Origin: Nitrospiraceae bacterium
GTDB taxonomy: Bacteria > Nitrospirota > Thermodesulfovibrionia > Thermodesulfovibrionales > Dissulfurispiraceae
DNA length: 61,254 nucleotides
Assembly: GCA_012517735.1 (NCBI GenBank)
Contig: JAAYUK010000119.1
Location: 1-61,254, forward strand
Direction: 5' to 3'
Shown here piece after piece: positions 9,171 to 19,864 of this stretch. Position numbers and translations under genes: made by a program. Position 1 is the stretch's first letter; the number at the start of each line of letters is the position of its first letter. The notes under the pieces are model-generated. The model saw only the letters and a program-made list of their open reading frames with translations. It had not been told where the DNA came from and searched no databases.

Positions 9171-9908
9171 TCATGCATCCGTATTTTTTCGTTCTTTCCG
9201 CTGCCCGCGTATCGCTGCCACTTCCTCAGGCTGCAGTTGCCGGTACTGACCCGGTTTCAATCCCCCGATCGTCAGTCCGTGAAGCGCTACCCTTTTCAGT
9301 CGCGTCACCGGATGCCCCACCTGCTCAAACATCCGGCGGACCTGCCGGTTTCTGCCCTCATGAATGGTGATCTGCACCCAGCAGTTGTTTTCTGCTGCTC
9401 TGATACGCTTTACTTTCGCGGGTGCTGTCATACCATCTTCAAGCCTGACCCCTGTCCTCAGAAGTTGCAAGGATTCGTCATCAATTATGCCACGCACCTT
9501 AGCGACATACACCTTGTCAACCTGATGGGACGGATGCGCAAGCAGGTTGGCGAACTCGCCGTCGTTCGTCAAGAGCAACAGCCCCTCGGAATCGTAGTCA
9601 AGCCGGCCTACGGGAAAAACCCGCAAACGGACATTCGCAAAATAATCCTTCACCGTCGGACGGCCCTCCGGATCGGAAAGCGATGTCACCACCCCGCGCG
9701 GTTTGTAGAAAAGATAATACACCTTTGGCTCACGCCGCGTGATCAGTTTTCCGTCAACCTTGACATGGTCGCGCAACGGGTCCGCTTTCATGCCAAGTCC
9801 CGCCACCTTCCCATTCACCGTAACACGCCCCTCCAGAATAAGCGTCTCGGCTGCCCGCCGGGATGCTATGCCCGCTTGGGCGATGATTTTCTGCAATCGT
9901 TCTTCCAT
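9171..9908 (-). CDS. rluB: RluB/RsuA-family rRNA pseudouridine synthase
   Basis: Isomerises uridine to pseudouridine, most likely in 23S rRNA. 245 residues: N-terminal S4 RNA-binding domain ([19 protein letters not shown]) and RsuA-type catalytic domain with the motif [17 protein letters not shown] carrying the catalytic Asp, then [11 protein letters not shown] near the C-terminus. The start at 9908 is chosen because GGAGAG lies just upstream and the S4 domain begins there. It is followed by aspS after 26 nt and preceded by surA. RluB versus RluE/RsuA specificity is not certain. Confidence 0.9.
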   Translation of the reverse strand: MEERLQKIIAQAGIASRRAAETLILEGRVTVNGKVAGLGMKADPLRDHVKVDGKLITRREPKVYYLFYKPRGVVTSLSDPEGRPTVKDYFANVRLRVFPVGRLDYDSEGLLLLTNDGEFANLLAHPSHQVDKVYVAKVRGIIDDESLQLLRTGVRLEDGMTAPAKVKRIRAAENNCWVQITIHEGRNRQVRRMFEQVGHPVTRLKRVALHGLTIGGLKPGQYRQLQPEEVAAIRGQRKERKNTDA

Positions 9909-9994
9909 GCACTCTCCAAACCGAAAAAAAGCGCGCCGCGGAGGGAGCATCTGCCCGATACGCGACGCAATGGCGGTTCACCGCACAACAGTCT

Positions 9995-10942
9995 TTACAG
10001 CATGATATCGATATACGCCCGGTCGCGCAGACTCCGCCGCCAGTTTTTATACGCCTTGGAAAACCGTTCGTCAGTAACCCGCTGCCGCACCATTTCCCGA
10101 TATTCCGTAGCGTTTCTGAACAATCGGGTTTCACGCAGCATGATCACATGAATGCCGTTCTCACTGCCGAAGGGCGGGCTGACTTCACCGTCGCGCATGC
10201 GGCCCAACACGTCAAGAAACTCCTTCGAAAGATGCTCTTTCTTGATAAAGCCGAGGTCGCCGCCCTTGGACGCGGAACCATCCTCGGAGTATTTGCGGGC
10301 GACCTCAGAAAAGGGGGTTCCCATATTCAGCGCACCATAGATCGCTTTCAGTTTTTCCTCAACCTCTTTCTGTTCCTTCTCCGGACTGATGAAAATCTGG
10401 GCAATGTGATACCCCTCGTTTTCCATCGAAAGCTCGGGATGGTACTTCAGGTATTCCTGGATATCAGCCTCCGACACGACAATCTTGTTTCTCACTTCAA
10501 TATCGACGATGCGGGACACCAGAATCTGGTCTCTCAGCTTCTGGCGGTAATCCTGCATGGAGAAGCCCTCTTTTTTGATTGTCGCCTCAAACTCCTCCTT
10601 CGACAGGTTCATCTTCTGCCGTATCCCCTCGACCGCCCTGTTCACATCGTCATCGCTGACGCCAACTTTCGCCTGCCTGGCCTCCTGTATCTGCAGCCGC
10701 ATTTCAACCAGTGTATCGAGGTATCGCGCCTCGTTCTGCTTGAAATACTCCCGCCGTTCCTTGTCCGGCAAGGCCTTGACCGCGGGAGGTGCCTCAAATT
10801 CCATCGTCTTGTAGAGGTCGCTCCACGTGACGACCTCCTTGTTGACAATGGCGATAACCTTGTCGAGCATCACCGCTGCCTGAGCAATTCCGGCAGCCAG
10901 AAAAATCCCCAGTGTCGCGCATGCGACAATAATCCGCTTCAT
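9995..10942 (-). CDS. surA: SurA-like periplasmic chaperone / PpiC peptidyl-prolyl isomerase
   Basis: 315 residues: signal peptide (about 1-22, ending AQA), SurA N-terminal chaperone region (about 23-170) and one parvulin domain (about 178-275) with the typical ISPEKEQKEV start, GGDLGFIKKEHL and PFGSENGIHVIML. It escorts outer-membrane beta-barrel proteins through the periplasm. The ATG at 10942 has a strong AAGGAGGAG Shine-Dalgarno; the longer frame upstream has no signal peptide. Its neighbours are an LptM-like lipoprotein gene and hypE. In Escherichia coli SurA helps assemble LptD, which makes the lipoprotein neighbour notable. Confidence 0.9.
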   Translation of the reverse strand: MKRIIVACATLGIFLAAGIAQAAVMLDKVIAIVNKEVVTWSDLYKTMEFEAPPAVKALPDKERREYFKQNEARYLDTLVEMRLQIQEARQAKVGVSDDDVNRAVEGIRQKMNLSKEEFEATIKKEGFSMQDYRQKLRDQILVSRIVDIEVRNKIVVSEADIQEYLKYHPELSMENEGYHIAQIFISPEKEQKEVEEKLKAIYGALNMGTPFSEVARKYSEDGSASKGGDLGFIKKEHLSKEFLDVLGRMRDGEVSPPFGSENGIHVIMLRETRLFRNATEYREMVRQRVTDERFSKAYKNWRRSLRDRAYIDIML

Positions 10943-10970
10943 GTTCTCTCCTCCTTGCAGATGTCTGCTT

Positions 10971-11987
10971 TCAACAAATCCTCGGCAACTGTTCCCCTGC
11001 CAGCATATCGACAATCCGCGTGCCGCCGATGACGGTTCTCAGCAGAACCATACCCCTTGAACGCTCATCCGGGGCCTTCACCTCTCCGATAATTGCAGCA
11101 TGTCTGCCCAGAGGATGCCCGCGCAACACCCCAAGAGCCTGTTCAGCCGCCGCCTCTGCAATAAGCGCGATAAAAATTCCTTCGTTCGCTACATACAACG
11201 GGTCAAGACCCAGCAGATCGCAGGCCCCGCGCACGGCATCCGGCACCGGGATACTGTCCTCAGCGAGAGAAAAACAAAAACCGGTTTCCAGAGCGATTTC
11301 CTTCAGTGTCGTTGCGAGTCCGCCACGCGTCGGATCGCGCATGATGCGCACCGAACCGGGCACGGCCGCCAGCAACTCGGCAACTATGCCGTTCAGTGGA
11401 GCGCAATCACTCATCAGCGGCGGCTCAAAGGTGAGCCCATTGCGTTCGGCCATGACAGCCACACCGTGGTTTCCGATCTGCCCGCTAATCAGAATCCTGT
11501 CGCCGGCGCGAACCTGCCGGGCTCCAAGCAGAATCTCCTGCGGGATGACGCCGACCCCTGCCGTATTGATAAAGATACCGTCTCCCTTGCCGCGGTCAAC
11601 CACTTTCGTATCGCCGGCTACGATCCGGACCCCTGCCTTTTGCGCCGCTGCTTTCATGGATGCAAGAACCCGCGCAAGGGATTCAGCAGGGAACCCCTCC
11701 TCGACAATCAACCCCGCAGTCAGCCACAGGGGAATCCCGCCGACCATGGAGAGGTCGTTGACCGTTCCGTTGACCGCCAGATCCCCTATGTCACCGCCCG
11801 GGAAAAAAATCGGTGAAACAACGTAGGAATCCGTGGTAAATGCAATGCGGCCTCCTGCCAGCTCAGCCCCGTCCAGCACCGCAGAATCGCCGAGCTCAGA
11901 AATGCCGAATGCAGGTGCAATGGTTTCAGCAATCAGACGGTGCATCAGTTTCCCGCCGCTTCCATGTCCCAGGAGAATCTTGTCCAT
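10971..11987 (-). CDS. hypE: Hydrogenase maturation protein HypE
   Basis: 338 residues of the AIR-synthase (PurM-like) fold. HypE dehydrates the carbamoyl group delivered by HypF to a thiocyanate on its C-terminal Cys, the source of the CN ligands of [NiFe] hydrogenase. The diagnostic C-terminus PRIC, ending in that Cys, is present, as are the N-terminal HGSGGKLMHRLI block and RDPTRGGLATTL. The ATG at 11987 starts exactly at the conserved N-terminus, with AGGAG 11 nt upstream. No other hyp or hydrogenase gene is in the window, so hypE is separated from its usual cluster. It follows the lipoprotein gene by 5 nt. Confidence 0.94.
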   Translation of the reverse strand: MDKILLGHGSGGKLMHRLIAETIAPAFGISELGDSAVLDGAELAGGRIAFTTDSYVVSPIFFPGGDIGDLAVNGTVNDLSMVGGIPLWLTAGLIVEEGFPAESLARVLASMKAAAQKAGVRIVAGDTKVVDRGKGDGIFINTAGVGVIPQEILLGARQVRAGDRILISGQIGNHGVAVMAERNGLTFEPPLMSDCAPLNGIVAELLAAVPGSVRIMRDPTRGGLATTLKEIALETGFCFSLAEDSIPVPDAVRGACDLLGLDPLYVANEGIFIALIAEAAAEQALGVLRGHPLGRHAAIIGEVKAPDERSRGMVLLRTVIGGTRIVDMLAGEQLPRIC

Positions 11988-11992
11988 ACCGG

Positions 11993-12946
11993 TTATGGCT
12001 CCTGAAACGGCAGCACCTGAACCGCTGCCGACCGTTGACCATGTGACACCGGCCCCCGGGCTTCGACTGCGTACCATGCCGCGCCCCTGAGCGGAGCCGC
12101 ATCAAGCCATGCGGGAACGACTGACTCGCCGACGCGGCGGAAATCAGCATCGCCCGGCCCCTTCCGATACACAGTATAAGCAGCCACCCATTGCTCGGGA
12201 TTCTCGCGCCAGATCAGCTGAATACCCTGTCGGGACGCTACGCCGCGCAGCCCCTGTACCCTGCCAGGGATGTAGATCGAAGGCAGTACCGGAACCTCAT
12301 CGGAAACGAACCCCTCATCGCGCAGCGCAGTATCATACAGGGATCGCACACAATAATAGGTAACCGAAACAGGATCAACACGGTCTTCGTAGCGCGGCTC
12401 CCGAAGCGGCTGGGCATTGACCACGGCATTGCCGCACTGTCCGGCGGACGTGCTCTTGTACAGGTTATATCGCACATCGCCCGCCACCGGAGTCCAGCTC
12501 ACCGCGATGCCGCTGTTCGTCACTGCAACCTTAAGGCCTGTCGGCGGCTGCGGGAGTTGCCGGGGTGCTACCCGCAGGGTATCGCTGACATCACTTCTCC
12601 GGTCCCGCAGACTGATCGCGGCGACACGATACGCATACGTTTTCCCGGCGTGGAACGAACGATCCTCATAACTGCGCGCCTCCTTCGGCAGGGAAGCAAG
12701 CTCCACAAACCCGTTGCCGTCCTCAGCACGTTCGATTACGAATCCCTTGATAAAATCCTTCTCGCTCTTGGGGTGCTGCCAGGTGATCGTAAGCAGATTC
12801 TCGCGATGAAGGGCAGTATAGTCCGACACGGCTTCCGGTGCCTCATAGGCATACATCGTCAGCGGGCCTTTTGAGCCGCATGCAGTCAGCAGTGCTAAAA
12901 GCAGGCCGGCAGACAGAACCGCAGCGCTTGTATGAAAACCTTTCAT
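11993..12946 (-). CDS. Lipoprotein with LptM-like N-terminus and fibronectin type III-like repeats
   Basis: 317 residues. Signal peptide with lipobox LLTAC (Cys 23). The mature protein starts CGSKGPL, close to the CGLKGPL start of LptM (YifL), the small partner of LptD. The rest is beta-rich and reads as two or three fibronectin type III-like modules (about 45-130, 135-220, 225-315), with segments such as YRVAAISLRDRRSD, YKSTSAGQ and YTVYRKGPGDADF. It probably sits in the outer membrane facing the periplasm. Start and argH stop overlap as ATGA; hypE and surA follow. The link to LPS transport is inference from the N-terminus and from surA in the same operon. Confidence 0.75.
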   Translation of the reverse strand: MKGFHTSAAVLSAGLLLALLTACGSKGPLTMYAYEAPEAVSDYTALHRENLLTITWQHPKSEKDFIKGFVIERAEDGNGFVELASLPKEARSYEDRSFHAGKTYAYRVAAISLRDRRSDVSDTLRVAPRQLPQPPTGLKVAVTNSGIAVSWTPVAGDVRYNLYKSTSAGQCGNAVVNAQPLREPRYEDRVDPVSVTYYCVRSLYDTALRDEGFVSDEVPVLPSIYIPGRVQGLRGVASRQGIQLIWRENPEQWVAAYTVYRKGPGDADFRRVGESVVPAWLDAAPLRGAAWYAVEARGPVSHGQRSAAVQVLPFQEP

Positions 12947-14328
12947 CACCGCTTCTTCTGAAACCGCTTTATCTGGTTTTTCACGGCACTGACAGCCGTT
13001 CCGCCGAACGAGCTCCGGGCATTGACGGAATCCTTTGCGGAGAGAACCGCGTAGATATCCTTGTCGATCAGTTTCGAAAATGACTGAAGCTCTCCGAGAG
13101 TCACGCGTGCCAGGGGTTTCCCGTTCTCGATACACCAGCGCACGATCCTGCCGGTCACTTCATGCGCGGACCTGAACGGCATCCCTTTGCGCACCAGATA
13201 CTCGGCGATATCGGTCGCCGTGGAAAACGATGCATCAGCCGTCGTGAGCATCCGCTCCCGGTTCCAGTGTATGCGCGGCAGCATTTCGATCAGAATATGC
13301 AGCGAACGCTTGATCACATCGACCGCATCGAATACCGGCTCCTTGTCGTGCTGCATGTCGCGGTTGTAGGCAAGCGGCAACCCTTTCATGATCGTGAGCA
13401 GGTTGAAGAGATCGCCGTACACCTTGCCGCTGCTGCCGCGCATGAGTTCAGCGACATCCGGATTCTTCTTCTGCGGCATGATGCTCGATCCGGTTGTGAA
13501 CGCGTCCGGCAGGGTCGCAAACGAAAACTCCTCCGACGACCAGAGGATGAGATCCTCCGAAAGCCGCGACGCATGCATGACAAAAATCGCTCCGCACGAT
13601 ACAAACTCGATGGCAAAGTCGCGATCGGATACCGAATCGATACTGTTCTCCGAAACCGCATCGAACCCGAGCAGTTCTGCAACATAGTGCCGGTCGATCG
13701 GCAGTGACGTGCCGGCCAGGGCGCAGGCGCCGAGCGGCAGGACATTGATCCGCTTGAGCGCATCCTGCCACCGTTCACGGTCGCGGTCGAACATCTGCGC
13801 ATATGCCATCAGATGATGCGACAACAGCACCGGCTGCGCCCGCTGCAAATGCGTAAAGCCCGGCATGATGATATCCAGATTCCTCGACGCGCTTTCTGCA
13901 AGCACCGAGGTTAGTTTCTGCAGCAATGATACGATCTGCCGCGTTTCATCGCGCAGGTACAGCCGCAGGTCGAGGGCAACCTGATCGTTCCGCGAACGTG
14001 CGGTATGCAGCCGGCCGCCGGCCGCGCCGATCCGTTCGGTCAGCGCTGCCTCGATGTTCATATGAATATCCTCAAGCTCCTGCGAAAACCGGAACGTACC
14101 GCTTTCAATTTCCCGGCTGATTGCCTGAAGCCCTTTCACAATCTGTGAGGCATCCTTTTTCGAGATGATGCCCTGCTTCGCCAGCATCTTCGCATGCGCC
14201 GTGCTTCCGGCAATATCATGCTTCCAGAGCCGTTTGTCGAATGAAATCGATTCGGTGTATTCCTCGACGATCTTCGATGTCTGTTCGGTGAATCTGCCGC
14301 CCCAGAGCTTTTTTGATGAATTACTTAT
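12946..14328 (-). CDS. argH: Argininosuccinate lyase (non-canonical ATA start)
   Basis: Splits argininosuccinate into arginine and fumarate. The signature [12 protein letters not shown] with the catalytic Ser loop is present, as are the [10 protein letters not shown] block and HLQRAQP. The first ATG (14187) would remove 46 or so strongly conserved residues; in-frame DNA upstream clearly encodes [13 protein letters not shown] and [14 protein letters not shown]. No ATG, GTG or TTG exists in this frame between an upstream TGA and 14187. ATA at 14328, 4 nt after a GGAGGAG, gives 460 residues, the normal family length. The gene overlaps the fusA2 stop by 8 nt. Either AUA initiation or a single-base error or mutation of ATG. 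Confidence 0.88.
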   Translation of the reverse strand: MSNSSKKLWGGRFTEQTSKIVEEYTESISFDKRLWKHDIAGSTAHAKMLAKQGIISKKDASQIVKGLQAISREIESGTFRFSQELEDIHMNIEAALTERIGAAGGRLHTARSRNDQVALDLRLYLRDETRQIVSLLQKLTSVLAESASRNLDIIMPGFTHLQRAQPVLLSHHLMAYAQMFDRDRERWQDALKRINVLPLGACALAGTSLPIDRHYVAELLGFDAVSENSIDSVSDRDFAIEFVSCGAIFVMHASRLSEDLILWSSEEFSFATLPDAFTTGSSIMPQKKNPDVAELMRGSSGKVYGDLFNLLTIMKGLPLAYNRDMQHDKEPVFDAVDVIKRSLHILIEMLPRIHWNRERMLTTADASFSTATDIAEYLVRKGMPFRSAHEVTGRIVRWCIENGKPLARVTLGELQSFSKLIDKDIYAVLSAKDSVNARSSFGGTAVSAVKNQIKRFQKKR

Positions 14329-16420
14329 GGGACTCCTCCTCTTTATGCGCCGCGCGCTCTGCGATCAGTTTCTGCGCAACATGGCCCGGAACTTCCTCGT
14401 AATGAGAGAACTCCATCGAATACAGTCCCCGCCCCGACGTGATGCTCTGAAGCTGGTTTGCGTAGGTCAGCATCTCGGCCATCGGCACGAGCGCCAGAAT
14501 TTTCTGGTTGCCGCCAGCCTGCGGCTCGACCCCCGAGACCTTACCGCGGCGCGAGTTGAGATCGCCGATAACCGCACCGAGGACATCGTCAGGAATCACA
14601 ATATCGGCCTTCATGACCGGTTCGAGAATGGTCGGCTTTGCCTCCATGAAGGCTTTCTTCAATGCCATTGACCCGGCAATCTTGAATGCCATTTCTGACG
14701 AGTCGACCGAATGGTACGAACCGTCGTAGAGCGTAACCTTCATATCGACGACCGGATACCCGGCAAGAATGCCTTCTTTCATGGTTTCCTGCACGCCCTT
14801 TTCGACCGCCGGCCGATACTGCTGGGGGATAACGCCGCCCACGATCTTGTCGTGGAACTCATATCCCGCGCCGCGGGGCAGCGGAGCAATCTCGATCCAG
14901 CAATCGCCGAACTGGCCGCGTCCGCCCGACTGTTTCTTGTAGCGGCCCTGCGTCTTTGCCGTCGTCTTGATCGTTTCGCGATATGCGATCTTCGGTGTCT
15001 TCATCACAACCTCGACGCCGAATTTCCGTTTCAACCGATCAAGCGCTACTTCCAGATGCACCTGTCCCATGCCCGAGAAGATCATTTCTTTCGACTCTTC
15101 GTCGCGGACGAAACGGAGGGTCGGATCCTCTTCAAGAATCCGGTGAAGACCGGTGCTCACCTTGTCCTCATCTCCCTTGCTCTTGGGCGCAATCGCATAG
15201 GAGATGATCGGCTCCGCAAATTTGACGCGCGGCAGAATCATCGGATGATGCTCTTCGCAGAGCGAATCGCCGACATTCGTCTCTTTCAGCTTCACGACCG
15301 CCGCGATTTCACCCGGTCCGACCGCGGTGGCAGGAACATGCTTCTTGCCCTGCAGATAGAAAACCTGTCCGATACGTTCCTTCGCCCCGCTGTTGGCGTT
15401 CAATACCGTCGAATCGGCCTTCAGCACGCCGGAATAGACCCGGAAGATCGACATCTTGCCCGCGAACGGGTCCGCAATCGTTTTGAAAACATACGCCACG
15501 AGCGGATCGGTCTGGACCGGTTTATGGGTAATCTCCTTGTGCTCCTTCGGATGCTCGCCGCGAATCGGGGAAATACGGCTCATCTCTTCCGGGTTCGGCA
15601 AACACAACAGCATGAGATCGAGCAGCTGCGCAACGCCGATGTTCAGCGTTGCAGACCCGCAGGCAACCGGGATGAAACGCCGGGTCAGCGACGCTTCCTT
15701 CAATCCCTTGATAATTTCATCCTGCGAGAGGTCAGTTCCTTCCAGGTATTTTTCCAGCAATGCGTCGTCCGCCTCGGCGATTTTTTCGACCAGCTTCCGC
15801 CGATACTCCTCGGCATTCTCCTTCAGCTCTGCCGGGATGTCGGTTTCAACGGTCTTGCCGCCCTGCGACACATATGCCTTCATGGCGACAAGGTCGACAA
15901 CTCCCTTGAACGACTCTCCTTCGCCGATCGGGATGTTCAGCGGAATCGCTTCCTGATCGAATGTCTTCTGGAGCTCGCTGACGGCATTCGCAAAGTCGGC
16001 AGACTCCTTGTCGAGCTTGTTCACAAAGACCAGCCGGGGAACCTCGAACTCGCAGGCAAATTTCCAGATTTTTTCGGTCTCCGCCTTGACGCCGGAAAGT
16101 GCGCTGACGATCACCACTGCCCCGTCTGCCACTCTCAGACAACCGCGGGTATCCTCGATAAAATTCACGAATCCGGGAGTGTCGATAAGGTTGAGATGCG
16201 TGCCCTTGTGCTCACAATACGCAATCGCAGAGGTCACGCTGATCTTGCGGTCGATCTCTTCCGGCTCGTAGTCCGTCGTGGTCGTTCCCGCTTCGATTGT
16301 CCCGATGCGGTCGATTGCACCGGCATTGAACAGCAATGCCTCAGCGAGCGACGTTTTCCCTGCACCACTATGCGCAATGATCGCTACGTTCCTGATGTGG
16401 CTGACATCGAATTTCGTCAT
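14321..16420 (-). CDS. Elongation factor G-like GTPase (EF-G paralogue)
   Basis: 699 residues with EF-G domain order: GTPase domain with AHSGAGKT P-loop (about 16-23), DTPGF (80-84) and NKLD, then domains II-V. Canonical EF-G has DTPGHVDF; here the catalytic His position is Phe 84, as in the EF-G-2/FusA2-like paralogue group. It therefore probably is not the main translocase, and its role (ribosome-associated GTPase) is uncertain. The start at 16420 has AGGAGGATTGGGAG upstream. It sits between rseC and argH in the long minus-strand run; its last codons contain the argH Shine-Dalgarno. Confidence 0.88.
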   Translation of the reverse strand: MTKFDVSHIRNVAIIAHSGAGKTSLAEALLFNAGAIDRIGTIEAGTTTTDYEPEEIDRKISVTSAIAYCEHKGTHLNLIDTPGFVNFIEDTRGCLRVADGAVVIVSALSGVKAETEKIWKFACEFEVPRLVFVNKLDKESADFANAVSELQKTFDQEAIPLNIPIGEGESFKGVVDLVAMKAYVSQGGKTVETDIPAELKENAEEYRRKLVEKIAEADDALLEKYLEGTDLSQDEIIKGLKEASLTRRFIPVACGSATLNIGVAQLLDLMLLCLPNPEEMSRISPIRGEHPKEHKEITHKPVQTDPLVAYVFKTIADPFAGKMSIFRVYSGVLKADSTVLNANSGAKERIGQVFYLQGKKHVPATAVGPGEIAAVVKLKETNVGDSLCEEHHPMILPRVKFAEPIISYAIAPKSKGDEDKVSTGLHRILEEDPTLRFVRDEESKEMIFSGMGQVHLEVALDRLKRKFGVEVVMKTPKIAYRETIKTTAKTQGRYKKQSGGRGQFGDCWIEIAPLPRGAGYEFHDKIVGGVIPQQYRPAVEKGVQETMKEGILAGYPVVDMKVTLYDGSYHSVDSSEMAFKIAGSMALKKAFMEAKPTILEPVMKADIVIPDDVLGAVIGDLNSRRGKVSGVEPQAGGNQKILALVPMAEMLTYANQLQSITSGRGLYSMEFSHYEEVPGHVAQKLIAERAAHKEEESHK

Positions 16421-16480
16421 CTCCCAATCCTCCTCAATAGTATCGCAACGGCGCCGCCCAGGCAGCACCGCCTTTGTACG

Positions 16481-16933
16481 TCAGACAGGCAGGTTCTGCT
16501 GAGATTCCAGCACTTCGACCACAACCGGAATGGTCTCCCGTTTTTTTTCGAAGCGCTTCATGATCAGACGGACAACAACGAACGAAAGCGCAAACAGCGT
16601 CATCCCCGCAATGCCCGAAAGCGAATCCGGATCGATACCGGTCACATAGCGGCTCAGCCAGTCCTTGCCGAGTACCGCTCCGATAATCAGCGCAATGGCG
16701 GGGATTCCGTAAAAAATCATTGAGCCTTTCAGGTAGGTATAGGCGGTAAATTCGATCTTCACCCGATCACCGACCCTGGCTTCGGCCTTGTTGATCGCCA
16801 CCAGCTCAGCGCCACCGGCCTCGCCAGCCTTGCATGAACCGCCGGCCGCGCAGCTGTCGCAGGCGCTCTGTTTCTGCACCGCAACAATGGCCTTGTCATC
16901 GCGCAGACCGATCACGACGCCGACTTCATCCAT
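16481..16933 (-). CDS. rseC: RseC/MucC-family protein (SoxR-reducing system / sigma-E regulator)
   Basis: 150 residues. The N-terminal cytoplasmic domain has the Cys cluster CDSCAAGGSC (about 25-34) typical of RseC. Two transmembrane helices (about 71-90 and 105-125) and a short Lys/Arg-rich tail follow. RseC proteins work with Rnf/Rsx electron-transfer complexes to reduce SoxR, or modulate RseB/RseA; no such genes are in the window, so the exact role is open. It begins 3 nt after the cimA stop, so it is very likely co-transcribed with it. Confidence 0.88.
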   Translation of the reverse strand: MDEVGVVIGLRDDKAIVAVQKQSACDSCAAGGSCKAGEAGGAELVAINKAEARVGDRVKIEFTAYTYLKGSMIFYGIPAIALIIGAVLGKDWLSRYVTGIDPDSLSGIAGMTLFALSFVVVRLIMKRFEKKRETIPVVVEVLESQQNLPV

Positions 16934-16936
16934 ACC

Positions 16937-18514
16937 TTACAGCTTTCCCTTTGACAGCTTGTACTCGATACTGTCCACAATCGCCTGCCACGAAGCCTCG
17001 ATGATGTTCTCCGACACCCCGACCGTTCCCCAGCTGCGCGCCTCGTCTCCCGATTCGACCAGAACGCGGACCTTGGCGGATGTTCCCTTGCCCGCAGTCA
17101 GAACCCGAACCTTGTAGTCCTGGAGACGCATCTTTCGCAGTTCCGGATAGAACTTCTCAAGCGCCTTGCGAAGCGCATTATCCAGCGCATTGACCGGGCC
17201 TGCGCCCGTTGCGGCAGTATGTTCGACGTTCTTGCCGACCCGCACCATGATGGTTGCCTCACTGATCGGCTCCTCATTTTCATTCCGTTTTTCGATAATG
17301 ACACGGAACCCGATCAGGTCGAAAAACCGGCGGTGCAGACCGACCTGTTTGCGCAGCATCAGCTCAAACGATGCCTCCGCGCCTTCAAACTGGAAGCCCT
17401 GATGCTCAAGCTCTTTCAGATCCTCGATGATGCGCGTCAGCTCAGGAGAATTCGCCTCAAGCTTGATCTGGAATTCTTCGGCCTTGCGCAGGATATTGGA
17501 TCGCCCTGCAAGGTCGGAAATCAGCACGCGCTGCGAATTGCCAACCAGCTCCGGACGGATATGTTCATAGGTTTCCGGGCGTTTCTGGATCGCGCTCACA
17601 TGCACGCCGCCCTTGTGGGCAAATGCGCTGTCGCCGACAAACGGCTGCCGCTTGAAGTGGCGGAGGTTACCGATCTCGTTGACATATCGCGAAAACTCGC
17701 GCAGCCGCCTCAGCTGAGCGTCGGGGACACAGCTGATACCGAGTTTCAGTTGCAGGTTCGGAATGATGGAGCAGAGATTGGCGTTGCCGCACCGTTCGCC
17801 GAATCCGTTGATCGTTCCCTGTACCTGCGATGCTCCCGCTTCAACCGCAGCGACCGAGTTGGCAACCGCACACTCCGAATCATTGTGCGCATGAATGCCG
17901 AACGGAATCGAAATCTTCGGCTTCACCTGCCCGATAATTCGTACCACTTCGGAAGGCAAGGTTCCGCCGTTGGTATCGCAGAGGACCAGACAGTCCGCCC
18001 CTGCCTGCTGCGCGGCAAGCAGACATTTCAGGGCGAATTCCGGGTTGTCCTTGTAGCCGTTGAAAAAATGCTCCGCATCGAAAAACACCTTCTCCGCATG
18101 TTTTTTGAGAAATGCGACCGAATTGGCAATGATCTCCAGATTCGCGTCGAGGGAGATTTTGAGCGCCTCGGCTACATGAAAGTCCCAGGTTTTGCCGAAA
18201 ATCGTAAAGACCGGGGCCTTCGAATCAACCAGCGCCTTGAGGTTCGGATCATCGGCAGCCTTGAACTTCGGGTTATGCGTGCTGCCGAATGCCGCAATTT
18301 TTGCGTGGGAAAAATTCAGTTTGCGGGCCTTTTTGAAAAACTCAGCATCTTTCGGATTGGAGCCGGGCCAGCCCCCCTCGACATACATCACACCGAATTC
18401 ATCAAGCCGCTCCGCAATGCGCAGCTTGTCCTCCACCGAAAACGAGATATCTTCCGCCTGAGTACCGTCCCGAAGGGTCGTGTCATAAATTTCGACGGTT
18501 CTCTGGACGGTCAT
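16937..18514 (-). CDS. cimA: (R)-citramalate synthase CimA
   Basis: Condenses pyruvate with acetyl-CoA to citramalate, the threonine-independent entry to isoleucine. 525 residues: HMGL-like TIM barrel with [14 protein letters not shown] near residue 9 and metal-binding [13 protein letters not shown], then a LeuA-type dimerisation/regulatory domain (about 390-520). The longer family length and the barrel features match the cimA/2-isopropylmalate synthase-related TIGR00977-type group rather than LeuA or homocitrate synthase. It overlaps the lysC stop by 4 nt, coupling isoleucine and aspartate-family pathways in one operon. Confidence 0.94.
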   Translation of the reverse strand: MTVQRTVEIYDTTLRDGTQAEDISFSVEDKLRIAERLDEFGVMYVEGGWPGSNPKDAEFFKKARKLNFSHAKIAAFGSTHNPKFKAADDPNLKALVDSKAPVFTIFGKTWDFHVAEALKISLDANLEIIANSVAFLKKHAEKVFFDAEHFFNGYKDNPEFALKCLLAAQQAGADCLVLCDTNGGTLPSEVVRIIGQVKPKISIPFGIHAHNDSECAVANSVAAVEAGASQVQGTINGFGERCGNANLCSIIPNLQLKLGISCVPDAQLRRLREFSRYVNEIGNLRHFKRQPFVGDSAFAHKGGVHVSAIQKRPETYEHIRPELVGNSQRVLISDLAGRSNILRKAEEFQIKLEANSPELTRIIEDLKELEHQGFQFEGAEASFELMLRKQVGLHRRFFDLIGFRVIIEKRNENEEPISEATIMVRVGKNVEHTAATGAGPVNALDNALRKALEKFYPELRKMRLQDYKVRVLTAGKGTSAKVRVLVESGDEARSWGTVGVSENIIEASWQAIVDSIEYKLSKGKL

Positions 18515-19737
18515 TCCTCCGCGCCCCCTGCAAGACCGAATACTTCATGCAGCGCACGCACTGCAAGCTCCATGTACTTCAGCTCGATCAGGCATGACAC
18601 CTTGATCTCGGACGTGCTGATCATCATGATGTTGACCCCGTGCTGTGCAAGCGTTTCGAACATGGTTGCCGCAACTCCTGAGTGTGTCCTCATACCGACG
18701 CCCACAACCGAAATCTTTGCGACATCGTCCCGCATATCAACACCCTCGGCGCCAAGCCCCTTCAGGATGCCCTCGGTGAGGGCAAGCGTTTTCTTTGCAT
18801 CGGTTTTGGCCACCGTAAATGACAGGTCCGTAGACTTCCCGTCAGTGCTGGTATTCTGGACGATCATATCGACGATGATATTGGCATCGGCGATCGTCTT
18901 GAAAATCTGCGCCGCAATGCCCGGCTTGTCGGGGACGCCCTTGATCGTCACCTTGGCCTGATTTTTGTCATACGCAACTCCGGAAACTACCACCTGCTCC
19001 ATATCTGCATCCTCCTTGGTAACGAGCGTACCGGGATTGTCATTGAAACTTGAACGCACGATTATCGGCACATCATATTTCATGCCGAACTCGACCGAAC
19101 GGGTCTGGAGCACCTTCGCACCGAGACTGGCCAGCTCAAGCATTTCTTCATAGGAAATTTTTTCGAGCTTGCGCGCTTCCGGCACGATATTCGGGTCGGT
19201 CGTATACACACCGTCAACGTCCGTATAGATTTCGCACGCATCGGCGCCAAGCGCGGCCGCAACCGCCACTGCCGAGAGGTCGGAGCCTCCCCGGCCGAGT
19301 GTCGTGATGTCCCCCTCGGAGGTTATGCCCTGAAAGCCTGCAACAACAACCACATACCCTTCATGCAGCGCAGCCTTGACGCGTTCGGAGGCGATTTTTT
19401 CGATCTTTGCCTTGGTATGGACAGCGTCGGAGACAATGCCCGCCTGCCATCCGGTAAACCCTTTCGCCTTGACCCCCAGGTCTTCAATCGCCATTGCAGT
19501 CAGGGCAGTCGTTACCCGCTCGCCGGAAGAAAGAAGCAGATCCATCTCGCGTTCCTGGGGATTGGCGGCAATCTGATGCGCCAGCCCGATCAGTTTGTCG
19601 GTCTCCCCGGACATCGCCGAAACGACCACAACCACCTGATTGCCATTTTTTGCTGTTCTTACAACACGTTGTGCAACATTCTTAATCCGGTCGATGCTGC
19701 CGACCGATGTTCCGCCATATTTCTGTACTATGAGCAT
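18511..19737 (-). CDS. lysC: Aspartokinase
   Basis: Phosphorylates aspartate, the first step to lysine, threonine and methionine. 408 residues: amino-acid kinase domain with [11 protein letters not shown] at the N-terminus and [13 protein letters not shown], then two ACT domains (about 265-335 and 345-400) that bind feedback effectors. It is the first gene of the long run ending in aspS. The other lysine genes (lysA, dapF, dapA) are about 24 kb away. A TATAGT -10-like hexamer lies upstream; I see no lysine riboswitch in the 127-nt leader region. Confidence 0.95.
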   Translation of the reverse strand: MLIVQKYGGTSVGSIDRIKNVAQRVVRTAKNGNQVVVVVSAMSGETDKLIGLAHQIAANPQEREMDLLLSSGERVTTALTAMAIEDLGVKAKGFTGWQAGIVSDAVHTKAKIEKIASERVKAALHEGYVVVVAGFQGITSEGDITTLGRGGSDLSAVAVAAALGADACEIYTDVDGVYTTDPNIVPEARKLEKISYEEMLELASLGAKVLQTRSVEFGMKYDVPIIVRSSFNDNPGTLVTKEDADMEQVVVSGVAYDKNQAKVTIKGVPDKPGIAAQIFKTIADANIIVDMIVQNTSTDGKSTDLSFTVAKTDAKKTLALTEGILKGLGAEGVDMRDDVAKISVVGVGMRTHSGVAATMFETLAQHGVNIMMISTSEIKVSCLIELKYMELAVRALHEVFGLAGGAEE

Positions 19738-19864
19738 AGGTATATGGCCCCCTTACCCCTTATTGAATTGAGTATGCCTACTATAACATGCGGAAAGAAA
19801 GGACGACAATAAAGGGAACAGGAGGACTCCCGTCCCCTTCCGTTTCCGGTTTCCGAAGAAGTCC

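Noticed and set aside
19738-19864. Lysine riboswitch upstream of lysC
   Set aside because: The 127-nt gap is too short and shows none of the conserved multi-stem lysine aptamer; the regions before lysA and dapA also lack it.
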